Shown: positions 29,336-39,866, counted from the stretch's first letter. The stretch is DNA of 64,000 nucleotides from an uncultured Roseicyclus sp. (GCA_947500415.1 CANMRT010000002.1:248001-312000); one strand, 5' to 3'. Notes: a model not told the origin generated them from the sequence alone. Program-made: numbers and translations.

Positions 29336-29881
29336 TTAGTAGGAGCCCGTTTCCTGCTTCGCCCGCATATTTCGCAGGGCTTGCATGGCTTTTGGCCCCT
29401 GAAGCGCGCCCAGGATGGGCATCATCCCCAAAATGGCTGTGCCCGCCATCCAGGCCATCATGGTGGGGCTTGGTCCCTGCGAGGTGCGCCCGTTCTCCAC
29501 TGTCGTGGCCGTCGCGAAGCGGTCTGACGTGGCCATGAAGTGCTCGATGAAGGCAAATGGGCCGCTCTGGATCCGTTGCACCAGATCGGCCCATGAGAAC
29601 TCCAGCCCGTAGCGAAGTCCCCAGAGGGATACCAATCCAAGTGCCGCGCCGATCAGACCGGCTGACACGCGAATGAGCGCGAATTGGGAGGTCGCGCCGT
29701 AGATCACTGGCAGGCAAAGCGCGCAGATGCCGATCAGAATCGCGGAGATCGCTACTATGTCGATCCAAAGGCTCACTGCCGCGAGGGTCAGGCCGCTGCA
29801 GATCGAAAAGAGCCAGGCCTTCAAAGCGGCCAATCGTGTTGGTTTGAAAATGGTGATTTGAGAAAAAGGGTCGCCGTTCAT
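29336..29881 (-). CDS. multi-TM hypothetical protein
   Basis: MNGDPFSQITIFKPTRLAALKAWLFSICSGLTLAAVSLWIDIVAISAILIGICAL... Confidence 0.6.
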   Translation of the reverse strand: MNGDPFSQITIFKPTRLAALKAWLFSICSGLTLAAVSLWIDIVAISAILIGICALCLPVIYGATSQFALIRVSAGLIGAALGLVSLWGLRYGLEFSWADLVQRIQSGPFAFIEHFMATSDRFATATTVENGRTSQGPSPTMMAWMAGTAILGMMPILGALQGPKAMQALRNMRAKQETGSY

Positions 29882-30016
29882 GGTGCATCCTAGCAAACGT
29901 CGCCCCGACGCCTTGCCTTATCAAGCGCATGTTGCGCTTGAAACTAAGGAATACCTGCAGAGACCTTGCTTTCGCGCAGTCCACCGAGAGAACGTCGTTT
30001 ATGATCGTGGCTTGGA

Positions 30017-31261
30017 TCAATGCGCGACCCCCGCCGCGACGCTTTCATCAATGAACCGTCCTTCGCGGAACCGTTCCATCCCGAACTCCGCCGTCAGTGG
30101 CGAGTGCCCCTTGGCCATCAGCTCCGCAAAACCCCAGCCAGAGCCGGGGATCGCTTTGAAGCCACCCGTGCCCCAACCGCAGTTGATGAATACGCCCTCA
30201 ACAGGCGTTTTCGACAGGATCGGGGAACGGTCGCCCGTGACATCCACGATCCCACCCCATTGGCGCAGCATCTTAAGGCGCGAGAGCATCGGGAATGTCT
30301 CGACCAAGGCGCGAACGGTCTCCTCGACGTGGTGAAAGGAGCCACGCTGGGTGTAGTTGTTGTGGCTGTCCGTGCCGCCACCGATGACCATCTCGCCCTT
30401 GTCGGATTGGCTCAGGTAGCCGTGGACGGTGTTGGCCATGACAACCACGTCCATGCAGGGCTTGATGGGCTCGCTGACCAGCGCCTGAAGCGGCACCGAT
30501 TCCAACGGCAGACGGAAGCCAGCCATCTCGGCCACAACGCCGGAATGGCCCGCGACCACGACGCCAAGTTTCTTGCAGCCGATGAAGCCTCGCGTCGTCT
30601 CCACACCCGAAACCGCACCACCCTCGCGCCGCACACCGGTCACTTCGGTCTGCTGGATGATGTCCATCCCCATGTCCGAGCAAGCACGCGCATAGCCCCA
30701 GGCCACCGCATCGTGACGGGCCGTGCCACCGCGTGGCTGCCAAAGACCACCGAGGACCGGATAACGCGGCCCTTCGATGTTCATTATGGGAACAAGCTTC
30801 TTGACCTCGTGCTTGTCGATGAACCGTGTGTTCACGCCCTGCAAGGCGTTGGCATGCGCTGTACGAACATAGCCCCGAACCTCATGATGGGTCTGCGCGA
30901 GCATGATCACGCCGCGCGGGCTGAACATGATGTTGTAGTTCAGGTCTTGGCTGAGCGTTTCATAAAGCGAGCGCGCCTTCTCGTAGATCGCGGCGGAGGG
31001 GTCTTGCAGGTAGTTGGACCGGATGATCGTCGTGTTACGGCCCGTGTTGCCGCCGCCGAGCCACCCTTTTTCGATGACCGCCACATTGGTGATCCCGAAA
31101 TTCTTGCCAAGATAGTAGGCCGAGGCCAGACCATGGCCCCCTGCCCCCACGATCACCACATCGTAGGACGATTTCGGCTCGGGCGACGCCCACGCCCGCT
31201 CCCACCCCTTGTGGTGGCGGAACGCTTCGCGCGCGACGGCAAAGGCAGAATATTTGCGCAT
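30017..31261 (-). CDS. soxB: sarcosine oxidase beta subunit
   Basis: MRKYSAFAVAREAFRHHKGWERAWASPEPKSSYDVVIVGAGGHGLASAYYLGKNFG...; start moved inward from the ORF start at 31573. Confidence 0.95.
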   Translation of the reverse strand: MRKYSAFAVAREAFRHHKGWERAWASPEPKSSYDVVIVGAGGHGLASAYYLGKNFGITNVAVIEKGWLGGGNTGRNTTIIRSNYLQDPSAAIYEKARSLYETLSQDLNYNIMFSPRGVIMLAQTHHEVRGYVRTAHANALQGVNTRFIDKHEVKKLVPIMNIEGPRYPVLGGLWQPRGGTARHDAVAWGYARACSDMGMDIIQQTEVTGVRREGGAVSGVETTRGFIGCKKLGVVVAGHSGVVAEMAGFRLPLESVPLQALVSEPIKPCMDVVVMANTVHGYLSQSDKGEMVIGGGTDSHNNYTQRGSFHHVEETVRALVETFPMLSRLKMLRQWGGIVDVTGDRSPILSKTPVEGVFINCGWGTGGFKAIPGSGWGFAELMAKGHSPLTAEFGMERFREGRFIDESVAAGVAH

Positions 31262-31478
31262 GATGGGGGCTCCCGATCCTGTTCCCACGCTTTTCGCGCG
31301 AGGCCCGAAAAAGAGGATACTCCGCGCGACCCATGAAGGACAATTTGCGACCTCCGTCCATCTTGTCGCGCCCCAGCCGCATTTCCTGTCGCAGATGTGA
31401 CGCGGTATGCGCTTTCGCTTACGCCGGACGGGCCTTATGTCAGGGTCAAAGGGATGCGCAGCGAAAGGGTCGCAGGTC

Positions 31479-32714
31479 ATGGCGTTTTGGATCGCCGCAG
31501 GGTTGATTTGCTTGGTCGTTGCGGCCCTGGTCTGGCTTGCGTCGCGCGCGCCAGGTCGCGCCGAGGCACCCAAGGCTGCCTATGACCTGCAAGTCTACCG
31601 TGACCAGTTGAAAGAAGTGGAGCGTGACGTCGCTCGTGGCACCTTGACGGAGGCCGAAGCAGTCCGCGCCCGCACCGAAGTCAGCCGCCGCATTCTGGAC
31701 GCGGATCGCGCGTTGCAGGCAGATGGTGGCGAGCGCCAGCAGGGCAAGGGCACCGCGCTGATCGTGATTGGTCTGTGTGCCACCATGGCCATTGCCGTTT
31801 TCACCTACTCGCGCATCGGCGCACCGGGCTATCCGGACTTGCCGCTTGAGGGCCGCATCGCGTTGATCGAAGACGCGCGCGCCAACCGGCCCGATCAGGC
31901 CACGGCAGAGGCGCAGGCCCCTGAGAGACCCGAGCGCGAGGTGGATGCGGAACGGTTGGCGCAGGTCGAACAGCTTCGCACCATCATCGAACAGCGCCCC
32001 GAGGATACGCGCGGCCTGGGTTTGCTGGCCGCCAATGAGGCAATGCTTGGCAACTTCCGCGCCGCCCGGAACGCGCAGGGCCGCCTACTGGATCTGCTCG
32101 GGGAAGAGGCCACAGGGCGGAACTGGATCGACTATGCCGAGATGCTGATCTTCGCGGCGCGCGGATATATCTCGCCCGAGGCTGAGGATGCGCTGGTGCG
32201 GGGTCTGGCACTGGAGCCGCGCGACGGCACGGGCCGCTACTTCGCGGGCCAGATGTACGCGCAACAAGGCCGCCCTGACCTTGCGCTCCCGATCTGGGTC
32301 AACCTTCTGCGTGAAAGCCGCCCGGAGGCCCCATGGGTCGAAGCGATTGAGGCGCAGATTGCCGAAGTTGCCTTTGTTGCAGGCGTCGAATTGGACCCCG
32401 CCATGCTGGAAGGCGCGCCGCGTGGCCCCGGTCCCGCCGATTTTGCCGCGATGGAAGGCTTGAGCGCCGACGAACAGGCCGAGATGATTGAAACCATGGT
32501 CGCAGGTCTTGCCGACCGTCTCGCCAACGAAGGTGGAACGCCGCAGGATTGGGCACAGCTGATCACCGCATATGGCGTTCTGGGGCGCACCAACGCTGCG
32601 CAAATCGTCCACGACGACGCGCAGGCCACGTTCGCTGACTTCCCTGAGGCTCTGGCTGTGATCGACGAAGCCTTCCGTGCCGCCATGGCCCGCGCCGGGG
32701 GTGCAGCGGAGTGA
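31479..32714 (+). CDS. ccmI: c-type cytochrome biogenesis protein CcmI
   Basis: MAFWIAAGLICLVVAALVWL; YDLQVYRDQLKEVERDVARGTLTEAEAVRARTEVSRRIL. Confidence 0.9.
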   Translation: MAFWIAAGLICLVVAALVWLASRAPGRAEAPKAAYDLQVYRDQLKEVERDVARGTLTEAEAVRARTEVSRRILDADRALQADGGERQQGKGTALIVIGLCATMAIAVFTYSRIGAPGYPDLPLEGRIALIEDARANRPDQATAEAQAPERPEREVDAERLAQVEQLRTIIEQRPEDTRGLGLLAANEAMLGNFRAARNAQGRLLDLLGEEATGRNWIDYAEMLIFAARGYISPEAEDALVRGLALEPRDGTGRYFAGQMYAQQGRPDLALPIWVNLLRESRPEAPWVEAIEAQIAEVAFVAGVELDPAMLEGAPRGPGPADFAAMEGLSADEQAEMIETMVAGLADRLANEGGTPQDWAQLITAYGVLGRTNAAQIVHDDAQATFADFPEALAVIDEAFRAAMARAGGAAE

Positions 32715-33193
32715 TTCACGACACACTTGAGAGCTTTGCCGCCGCCACCCCGCCAATGCGCGGGCTGATCGGGTTGGACCTTGGCACCAAGACAATAGGC
32801 GTGGCCCTGTCCGACCGGTTGTTGAATTCCGCCACTGCACTGGAGACAATCAAACGCAAGAAGTTCACGCTGGACGCGGACCGTTTGGCGGAACTGGTCA
32901 CGCAACACGAGGTTGGTGGCCTAATCCTTGGCCTGCCGCGCAATATGGACGGCTCCGAAGGCCCCCGGGCGCAGGCCACGCGTGCCTTTGCTCTGAACCT
33001 CACCCGCCGCCAAGATCTTACTGACGTACCGCTCGCCTTCTGGGACGAGCGGCTCAGCACTGTTGCGGCAGAAAAGGCACTGTTGGAGGCGGATACGACC
33101 CGCAGGCGTCGTGCAGAGGTGATCGACGCCGTCGCGGCTGGTTATATCCTGCAAGGGGCGCTTGATAGGTTGCGCCATCTGAGGAGCGCTTGA
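32711..33193 (+). CDS. ruvX: Holliday junction resolvase RuvX/YqgF
   Basis: IGLDLGTKTIGVALSD; FWDERLSTVAAEKAL. Confidence 0.95.
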   Translation: MIHDTLESFAAATPPMRGLIGLDLGTKTIGVALSDRLLNSATALETIKRKKFTLDADRLAELVTQHEVGGLILGLPRNMDGSEGPRAQATRAFALNLTRRQDLTDVPLAFWDERLSTVAAEKALLEADTTRRRRAEVIDAVAAGYILQGALDRLRHLRSA

Positions 33194-33429
33194 TGTCCGA
33201 CGAACTCTGGAAACGCGAGGAAATCGAAAGCCCCTGCGTGAAGATCTGCGTCGTACATCCAGAGGCGCGTATTTGCACCGGGTGCCTGCGCTCAATCGAC
33301 GAGATCACCACTTGGTCCCGCATGACGCCTGAAACCCGGCGTGAGATCATGGACGCCCTGCCCGACCGCCGTGCTTCGATCCAGAAACGACGCGGTGGCC
33401 GAGCGGCACGCCTCGCCCGCGACGGCTGA
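33190..33429 (+). CDS. DUF1289 domain protein
   Basis: ESPCVKICVVHPEARICTGCLRSIDEITTWSRMTPETRREIM. Confidence 0.9.
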   Translation: MMSDELWKREEIESPCVKICVVHPEARICTGCLRSIDEITTWSRMTPETRREIMDALPDRRASIQKRRGGRAARLARDG

Positions 33430-33490
33430 GGGAACCACATATCCCCCAATTGAGTTTACCCTCCGACATGATCGATATCGGAGAGTTGAA

Positions 33491-33706
33491 ATGGCCAGCT
33501 ACAACCAAGGGGACACAGTGGAATGGGATTGGGGCAATGGCACCGCCCAAGGCAAGGTCGAAAAGACATACACCGAAAGGGTCACGCGCAAGCTGAAAGG
33601 CAGTGAAGTGACGCGCAACGGCTCCGAAGAGGATCCCGCGCTGTATATCGAGCAGGATGACGGCGACGGCGTGCTGAAACTTTCGTCCGAAGTCCGCAAA
33701 GCCTGA
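33491..33706 (+). CDS. DUF2945 (Tudor-like hypervirulence-associated) protein
   Basis: MASYNQGDTVEWDWGNGTAQGKVEKTYTERVTRKLKGSEVTRNGSEEDPALYIEQDDGDGVLK. Confidence 0.85.
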   Translation: MASYNQGDTVEWDWGNGTAQGKVEKTYTERVTRKLKGSEVTRNGSEEDPALYIEQDDGDGVLKLSSEVRKA

Positions 33707-33709
33707 AGT

Positions 33710-34489
33710 TTAGGGGGCGTCGAGCCACGGTTGGGGCGTCTCAAAGCAAGGTCTGAAATATGCGATGGCGCGGCCCTCACTGACCGCTTGCGCGCCTCCC
33801 GCCCACGGGGCCACGCCGTGAATAACGTGGCGGTGTAGCAGAACGCTTTCGCCCACTTGCAGGGGCACTTCGATCCGCGTGCAGGTTTCAAACACCTCCG
33901 CACGCGCCGCCTTGTAGATGTCGGTCACATCCAGATCACCCCACTCTTCGAGCGAGATCCCCGCGAATGCCGGCGCAAAGGCGCGACGGATGATGTGATG
34001 GCTGCCGTCCCAAACGACCAATGGCGCGGCCCCGGCGTCCGCTTGCGTCAACGCCACACCAATGATCCACGCGTGGGGCTCTCTCAGATGGCGCCGCTTA
34101 TCCGGACCTTCCGCCAGCAACCCGTCCAGATGCGCTGCATCCCTGTTCACGCGAAACCGGTGGGCGGAGTCACTTTCATCGGCATCCTGTCGTGGATACC
34201 CCGGATAAGTTACCGACACCTGCGCCCGGTGCAGGTGAGACACCCCCGTCACACCCAACGCCTCATCGAACGCAGTACCGCAAAACGCAGGACCATTGCC
34301 CAAACGTCCAGCTCCGTCATTGGTCAGAGCATCTACGCCAACGAACCAGGTCTCTCGGTGGCGCAGCCACATGGCCCGCAATTCAGGATCAGCCGCAGCA
34401 GCCAGCGCCGGGCCGCGCGCACTTTCGACCCAGGCGTCCAAAGAAGGCTCCGCCGGATAGGTCTGAAACCCGCGCTCCAGCCAGCTCAA
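33710..34489 (-). CDS. phytanoyl-CoA dioxygenase-like / 2OG-Fe(II) oxygenase-like protein
   Basis: RDAAHLDGL (HxD), PLVVWDGSHHIIR, LLHRHVIHGVAPW...GRAIAYFRP; TTG start overlapping the TauE stop. Confidence 0.6.
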   Translation of the reverse strand: MSWLERGFQTYPAEPSLDAWVESARGPALAAAADPELRAMWLRHRETWFVGVDALTNDGAGRLGNGPAFCGTAFDEALGVTGVSHLHRAQVSVTYPGYPRQDADESDSAHRFRVNRDAAHLDGLLAEGPDKRRHLREPHAWIIGVALTQADAGAAPLVVWDGSHHIIRRAFAPAFAGISLEEWGDLDVTDIYKAARAEVFETCTRIEVPLQVGESVLLHRHVIHGVAPWAGGAQAVSEGRAIAYFRPCFETPQPWLDAP

Positions 34490-35310
34490 AAACCGAATGC
34501 CTTTCGCAACATGTTAAGCGCCATCACCATGATGAATAGCGCAAACACCCGTTTGAGCGGCTTAGGGTCCATGGCATGGGCCAGTTTTACACCGATCGGC
34601 GTGGTGATCAGCGTCATCGCCACTACCAAAAGAAATGCGACCAGATTGACCTGCCCAATGGTGAACGGCGGGCGGTTCGCGCCCTCGCCACCGATCAACA
34701 GAAACCCGATGACCGAAGGCACTGCGATCAGCAATCCAAAGCCTGCCGCAGTGGCCACGGCCCGGTGGATCGGCTGACCAAACAGGGTCATCATCGGGAC
34801 GCCGAATGACCCGCCGCCGATCCCCATCAGCACCGACAAAAACCCGAGTACCGGTGAGGTCACCGCCGTGCCAACCGTACCCGGCATCGACTCGCCCAAT
34901 CTCCATTCTGCCCGGCCAAAGGCCATATAGAGGCCAACGATCACGCCCAGAACGCCGAAGATCGCCATCAGCGCCTCATTCCGAAGCCCGCTGGCCGCGA
35001 CGACGCCCAAGGCGGCCCCGATCACGATCCCCGGGCCCCAAGCCTTCAGGATGCCCCAATCGACAGCGCCCTTCTTGTTGTGCCCATGGACGGATCGAAT
35101 GGAGGTCACGACTATGGTCGCAAGCGAGGTCGCCAGGCAGATTTGCATCAACCCTTCTGGCCCGTACCCCAGCCCTTCGAAGGCGAAATAAAACGCCGGC
35201 ACCAACACGATGCCGCCGCCAACACCAAGCAGGCCCGCGATCACGCCGGCTACAGCCCCAATCGCCAGGATCAGCGCCACCATAGGCAATAGTTCAGATA
35301 GTTCCGGCAC
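34486..35310 (-). CDS. TauE/SafE family sulfite exporter
   Basis: GAVAGVIAGLLGVGGGIVLVPAF and GIGGGSFGVPMM motifs. Confidence 0.93.
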   Translation of the reverse strand: MPELSELLPMVALILAIGAVAGVIAGLLGVGGGIVLVPAFYFAFEGLGYGPEGLMQICLATSLATIVVTSIRSVHGHNKKGAVDWGILKAWGPGIVIGAALGVVAASGLRNEALMAIFGVLGVIVGLYMAFGRAEWRLGESMPGTVGTAVTSPVLGFLSVLMGIGGGSFGVPMMTLFGQPIHRAVATAAGFGLLIAVPSVIGFLLIGGEGANRPPFTIGQVNLVAFLLVVAMTLITTPIGVKLAHAMDPKPLKRVFALFIMVMALNMLRKAFGF

Positions 35311-35411
35311 GCGCGCCTCCCCTCAAACCCTCGGGCAGAGCTACCGCATGGCCGCAGGACGCGAAAGGTTCAACTGCGAGGAGAGCCGCTGGTTCGAGGA
35401 GCGGTTGAGGC

Positions 35412-38400
35412 CTATTCTGCGGCCTGATCCGTCACCGCGCCGCCGGACTGCAGCACCGCAAGCAAGTTCGCCCGGTCGCGCCCGGCCTTCTTGGCGTTCT
35501 TCTCTTTAACAGGTCCAAAGCCCCGGATCTGCAAAGGCAATTCCGCCAGCGCCACCATCGCGTCCATCCGTTCAGGCGTGACGTCAGGCAGCCACAGGGT
35601 CATGTCGCGCTCATACTCGCGGATCAGAGCACGCTCCATCTTGCGCTCGGCGGAATGTCCGAACGGATCGAACCACGTTCCTCGCAACCCGCGCAGCTTG
35701 GCCAGCATACGAAACGCCCGGCCCATCCACGGCCCAAATGCACGCTTCTTCGGGCGACCATTTGGCTCCTTTCCCGGAAACAGCGGCGGGGCGAGGTTGT
35801 AGGTCATCTTGAAGTCGCCCCCAAAGGTCTCCCGCGCCTTGGCCTCCGTCTCCAGATGCAGGCGCGCGACTTCGTATTCGTCCTTGTAGGACAGCAGCTT
35901 GTGATAGCCTTTCGCCACCGCCTCCCGCAGTCGCGGGTCCTCGACCTTGTCCACCAACGCGCGATACCGCTTGGCAAGCCGCCTGCCACCATAGGCCACC
36001 AGATGCCCTTCGCGGTAGGCGATCTTTTCCTCCAGTGTCTTTGGCAAAGCGATCACGTTTGGCGTAGTCAAACGCTCGGCTTCTTCCGGGTTCTCGACCG
36101 CCCAACGGCCCATCTCGAAAGCTTGCCGGTTGGCTTCAACCGCCGCGCCGTTCATCGCAATCGCCTCGGAAATCGCCTCGTGGCTCAACGGTACGAGGCC
36201 CATCTGCCAGGCCGCGCCGAAGGTCATCATGTTCGAGTAGATCGAGTCCCCCAACAATACGCGCGCCAGCTCCGTCGCATCAAACAGGTGCAAATTCTCG
36301 CGCAAACGCGCCTGAAGAGCGACCTGTAAGTCTTTGCCCGGAATTGTGAATTCGGTGTCGAGGGTGAAGTCACCCGTGGTGATCTCATGGCTGTTCACCG
36401 CAGCACCCGTGCGCCCCGTGGCCATCATGCCAAGCGTCTTGGCCCCGCCCGTGACCACCAGATCACCGCCGATAACCGTGTCGGCCTCCCCCGCGCCCAC
36501 GCGGATCGCGGCGATATCCTCGGGCGTGTTCGCCAGCCGCAGGTGGATCGCAACCGCGCCGCCCTTCTGCGCCAGACCTGCCATCTCAATCATGCCCGCG
36601 CCCATGCCGTCCAATTGCGCGGCCTGCGCCATCACTGCACCGATCGTCACAACGCCCGTGCCACCCACACCCGTGACCAGCACATTATGCGTGCCATCAA
36701 TCGCAGGCAGCGCTGGTTCCGGCAGACCTGATAGATCCACTGAGGCCGAAGCCTCCTTCTTGATGACCGCGCCCTCCAACGTCACGAAGGACGGGCAGAA
36801 CCCTTTGACGCAAGAAAAATCCTTGTTGCAGGTTGATTGATCAATCGCCCGCTTGCGGCCCAGTTCCGTCTCCACCGGCACGATGGACACGCAGTTCGAC
36901 TGCACCCCGCAATCGCCGCAGCCCTCGCAAACATCGGTGTTGATGAAGACCCGCTTGTCGATATCCGGGAAGGTGCCACGCTTGCGGCGGCGGCGCTTCT
37001 CGGCCGCACAGGTCTGCACGTAAATGATGGCGCTGACGCCCTCAACCTTGGCCATCCGCTCCTGCACATTCATCAACTCCGCGCGCTCAAACCGCTCCAC
37101 CTCGCGCGGGAAGCTCGCGAAATCAACGTCTTCCTTCTCATCATAGACCAGCGCAACCTCGCCCACACCCATCGCCCGCAATTCATTGGCAATCCGACCC
37201 GGCGAAAGCTCGCCCTCGTTGGTTTGGCCACCGGTCATGGCCACTGCATCATTGAACAGGATCTTGTAGGTGATGTTGGTTTTCGCCGCCAAAGCCGCGC
37301 GGATCGCCAGAATGCCGGAGTGGTTGTAGGTCCCCTCGCCGAGGTTCTGGAACATGTGGCCGCGGGTCGAAAACGGCGCCTCGCCCACCCAGTTCACGCC
37401 TTCGCCGCCCATATGGGTGTAGGCCTCGGTCTCCCGGTCCATCCACTTCGCCATGAAGTGACAGCCGATGCCGGCCCCCGCGCGGGAGCCTTCGGGCACT
37501 TTGGTGGACGAGTTGTGGGGACAACCCGAACAGAACCACGGCGTCCGCGTCGCAAGATCAGGCGCATTCGTTGCGCGCTTGGCCTCTTCCACCCGCGCAA
37601 GGCCTGCGCGCATCCGGTCGGTCATGCAGCCTTCTTCGTCCAGAACGCGCCCGAGTTTCAGGGCGATATCTGCCGGATCAAGCGCGAAGTGCTGCGGGAA
37701 CAGCGTGTTCCCCTGCCCGTCCTTGTAGCCATAGACGCGTCGTCCGCGACGGTCGTCAAAAATGGCCTCCTTGACCTGCACCTCGATCAGCTTGCGCTTT
37801 TCCTCGACCACCACGATCAGGTCGAGCCCGTCGGCCCAATCGTGGAAGCCCTTGAAATCCATCGGCCAGACTTGCCCGATCTTGTATGTCGTCACGCCAA
37901 GCCGCTCGGCCTCCGCCTCATCGATGCCAAGGGCCGCCATGGCCGACAGAAGGTCGAGCCAGTTTTTACCTGCCGCCACAAAGCCGATCTTCGCACCAGG
38001 TTTGCCGTGTACGCGCTTGTCGATCCGGTTGGCATGGGAAAACGCCTCTGCCGCCCAACGCTTGTGTTCCAGAAGACGCTCTTCCTGCGCGATCCAATGA
38101 TCTCCAAGGCGAATGTTCAACCCGCCTGCCGGCATCTCGAATTCGGGTTCCACAAACGAAAGCCGGTCTGGCCGTCCGTCCACCACAGCAGTCGCTTCAA
38201 CCGTATCCTTCAGGCATTTCAGCCCAACCCAGACGCCCGCAAACCGGCTGAGCGCGTAACCATAAAGGCCGTAGTCGAGGATCTCTTGCACGCCAGCGGG
38301 CGACAGCACCGGCATATGCGCATCCACCATCGCCCAATCGCTTTGGTGGCAGACGGTGGAGCTCTCTCCGGTATGGTCATCGCCCATCGCCATGATGACG

Positions 38401-38816
38401 CCGCCATGCTTCGACGTGCCCGCCATGTTGACATGCCGCATCACGTCGCCAGTTCGGTCCACGCCGGGGCCCTTGCCGTACCAAAGCCCGAAGACGCCGT
38501 CATATTTGCCTTCACCGCGAAGCTCCGCCTGCTGGTGACCCCAATGGGCCGTGGCTGCGAGGTCTTCATTAAGGCCCGGGCGAAACAGGATATCATTCTC
38601 AGCAAGGCGCTTTTCGACACGCGACATTTGCAGATCGACCGCACCAAGCGGTGAGCCGCGATAGCCGGAAACCAGCCCGCCGGTGTTCAGCCCGGCCAAC
38701 CGGTCCCGTTCCTTCTGCATCAACATCAAACGCACCAGCGCCTGCGTGCCGTTCAACAGAACTGGGGATTTCGTGAGATCAAATTTGTCGTTGAGCGATA
38801 CCTGCTGCACTCCCAT
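35412..38816 (-). CDS. indolepyruvate ferredoxin oxidoreductase, fused single-chain
   Basis: 1134 aa; TPP region with CSGCPHN, Cys motif VCEGCGDCGVQSNC, gamma domain GVGGTGVVTIGAVMAQAA. Confidence 0.95.
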   Translation of the reverse strand: MGVQQVSLNDKFDLTKSPVLLNGTQALVRLMLMQKERDRLAGLNTGGLVSGYRGSPLGAVDLQMSRVEKRLAENDILFRPGLNEDLAATAHWGHQQAELRGEGKYDGVFGLWYGKGPGVDRTGDVMRHVNMAGTSKHGGVIMAMGDDHTGESSTVCHQSDWAMVDAHMPVLSPAGVQEILDYGLYGYALSRFAGVWVGLKCLKDTVEATAVVDGRPDRLSFVEPEFEMPAGGLNIRLGDHWIAQEERLLEHKRWAAEAFSHANRIDKRVHGKPGAKIGFVAAGKNWLDLLSAMAALGIDEAEAERLGVTTYKIGQVWPMDFKGFHDWADGLDLIVVVEEKRKLIEVQVKEAIFDDRRGRRVYGYKDGQGNTLFPQHFALDPADIALKLGRVLDEEGCMTDRMRAGLARVEEAKRATNAPDLATRTPWFCSGCPHNSSTKVPEGSRAGAGIGCHFMAKWMDRETEAYTHMGGEGVNWVGEAPFSTRGHMFQNLGEGTYNHSGILAIRAALAAKTNITYKILFNDAVAMTGGQTNEGELSPGRIANELRAMGVGEVALVYDEKEDVDFASFPREVERFERAELMNVQERMAKVEGVSAIIYVQTCAAEKRRRRKRGTFPDIDKRVFINTDVCEGCGDCGVQSNCVSIVPVETELGRKRAIDQSTCNKDFSCVKGFCPSFVTLEGAVIKKEASASVDLSGLPEPALPAIDGTHNVLVTGVGGTGVVTIGAVMAQAAQLDGMGAGMIEMAGLAQKGGAVAIHLRLANTPEDIAAIRVGAGEADTVIGGDLVVTGGAKTLGMMATGRTGAAVNSHEITTGDFTLDTEFTIPGKDLQVALQARLRENLHLFDATELARVLLGDSIYSNMMTFGAAWQMGLVPLSHEAISEAIAMNGAAVEANRQAFEMGRWAVENPEEAERLTTPNVIALPKTLEEKIAYREGHLVAYGGRRLAKRYRALVDKVEDPRLREAVAKGYHKLLSYKDEYEVARLHLETEAKARETFGGDFKMTYNLAPPLFPGKEPNGRPKKRAFGPWMGRAFRMLAKLRGLRGTWFDPFGHSAERKMERALIREYERDMTLWLPDVTPERMDAMVALAELPLQIRGFGPVKEKNAKKAGRDRANLLAVLQSGGAVTDQAAE

Positions 38817-39014
38817 AAGGGCCTCCCGTGCTGCGTGGGTTTCATCCTTTGAGGTGAAGATAGGTCACAAAAGCTGACCTGTCTAGAAAAACAATCGTGA
38901 TGGGATTGCGGGGCATCTCAAGACAGGCCAACATCACATTGGCCCATCCATGTGTGGCTTTGGCGCGGAAACGGCTGCGCCCTGACCCCTCCCGCCCCGA
39001 AAGGGCTGCCGCGC

Positions 39015-39866
39015 ATGACGCTATTAGGCTTCTCCCTTGTCCTGACAGCAGCCTTTGCCCATGCCACCTGGAACTTCCTCGTCAAACGCCTGAACGGTGG
39101 GCCGGAGCTTATCTGGCTCTTCGGCACGGTCTCATTGCCCATTTTCGGACCGCCCGCGATCTATCTGGCGGTCACCTTCGACGGATGGAGTTGGCTTGCG
39201 GTCTTGGCACTTGTCGTCAGCGCGTTCCTACACCTGATCTACTTTCTATTGCTGCAAGCGGGCTATCGGGCGGGCGATCTGTCCGTGATCTATCCCACGG
39301 CCCGCGCCACGGGTCCTGTCCTGTCCTCGCTGCTCGCGCTGTTGCTTCTGGGGCAAGCCTTGCCTTCGCAAGCCGCCATCGGCGGAGCAATCATTGTCTT
39401 GGGTGTGGTGATGCTGACTGGCGGACCAAACGGTACCACCCGCCCCTTGCGCAGCATCGCCTACGGGCTCGGCGTCGGCTTCCTGATCGGGCTCTACACG
39501 GTGTGGGATGCCTGGGGCGTCTCGGTTCTACTCATTCCGCCTATTCTCATGGATTTTGCCACTGGCGTGTCCCGTTCCGTTATCTTGTTTCCCTATGCCT
39601 TGAAGCGATGGGACAACGTCCAACGGCTATGGCGTGATCATAAGCTGGAAGTCACGGCCATCGCCATCCTCAGCGGCCTTGCCTACATCCTCGTTCTCTA
39701 CGCCCTGACCTTCACCCCGGTCATTTATGTGGCCCCATTGCGAGAGGTTTCGGTGCTAATCGCCGTCCTGCTTGGCTCTATCGTGCTCGGCGAAGGGCAA
39801 CTGGCGCGCCGATTGACCTGGGCCGCCGTCATTTTGGGCGGTGTCAGCATTTTGGCGACCAGCTGA
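39015..39866 (+). CDS. EamA/DMT family transporter
   Basis: Multi-TM; MTLLGFSLVLTAAFAHATWNFLVKRLNGGPE... Confidence 0.88.
   Translation: MTLLGFSLVLTAAFAHATWNFLVKRLNGGPELIWLFGTVSLPIFGPPAIYLAVTFDGWSWLAVLALVVSAFLHLIYFLLLQAGYRAGDLSVIYPTARATGPVLSSLLALLLLGQALPSQAAIGGAIIVLGVVMLTGGPNGTTRPLRSIAYGLGVGFLIGLYTVWDAWGVSVLLIPPILMDFATGVSRSVILFPYALKRWDNVQRLWRDHKLEVTAIAILSGLAYILVLYALTFTPVIYVAPLREVSVLIAVLLGSIVLGEGQLARRLTWAAVILGGVSILATS

Noticed and set aside
36837-38654. 605-aa plus-strand ORF opposite the indolepyruvate oxidoreductase
   Set aside because: Antisense shadow ORF of a strongly conserved gene.
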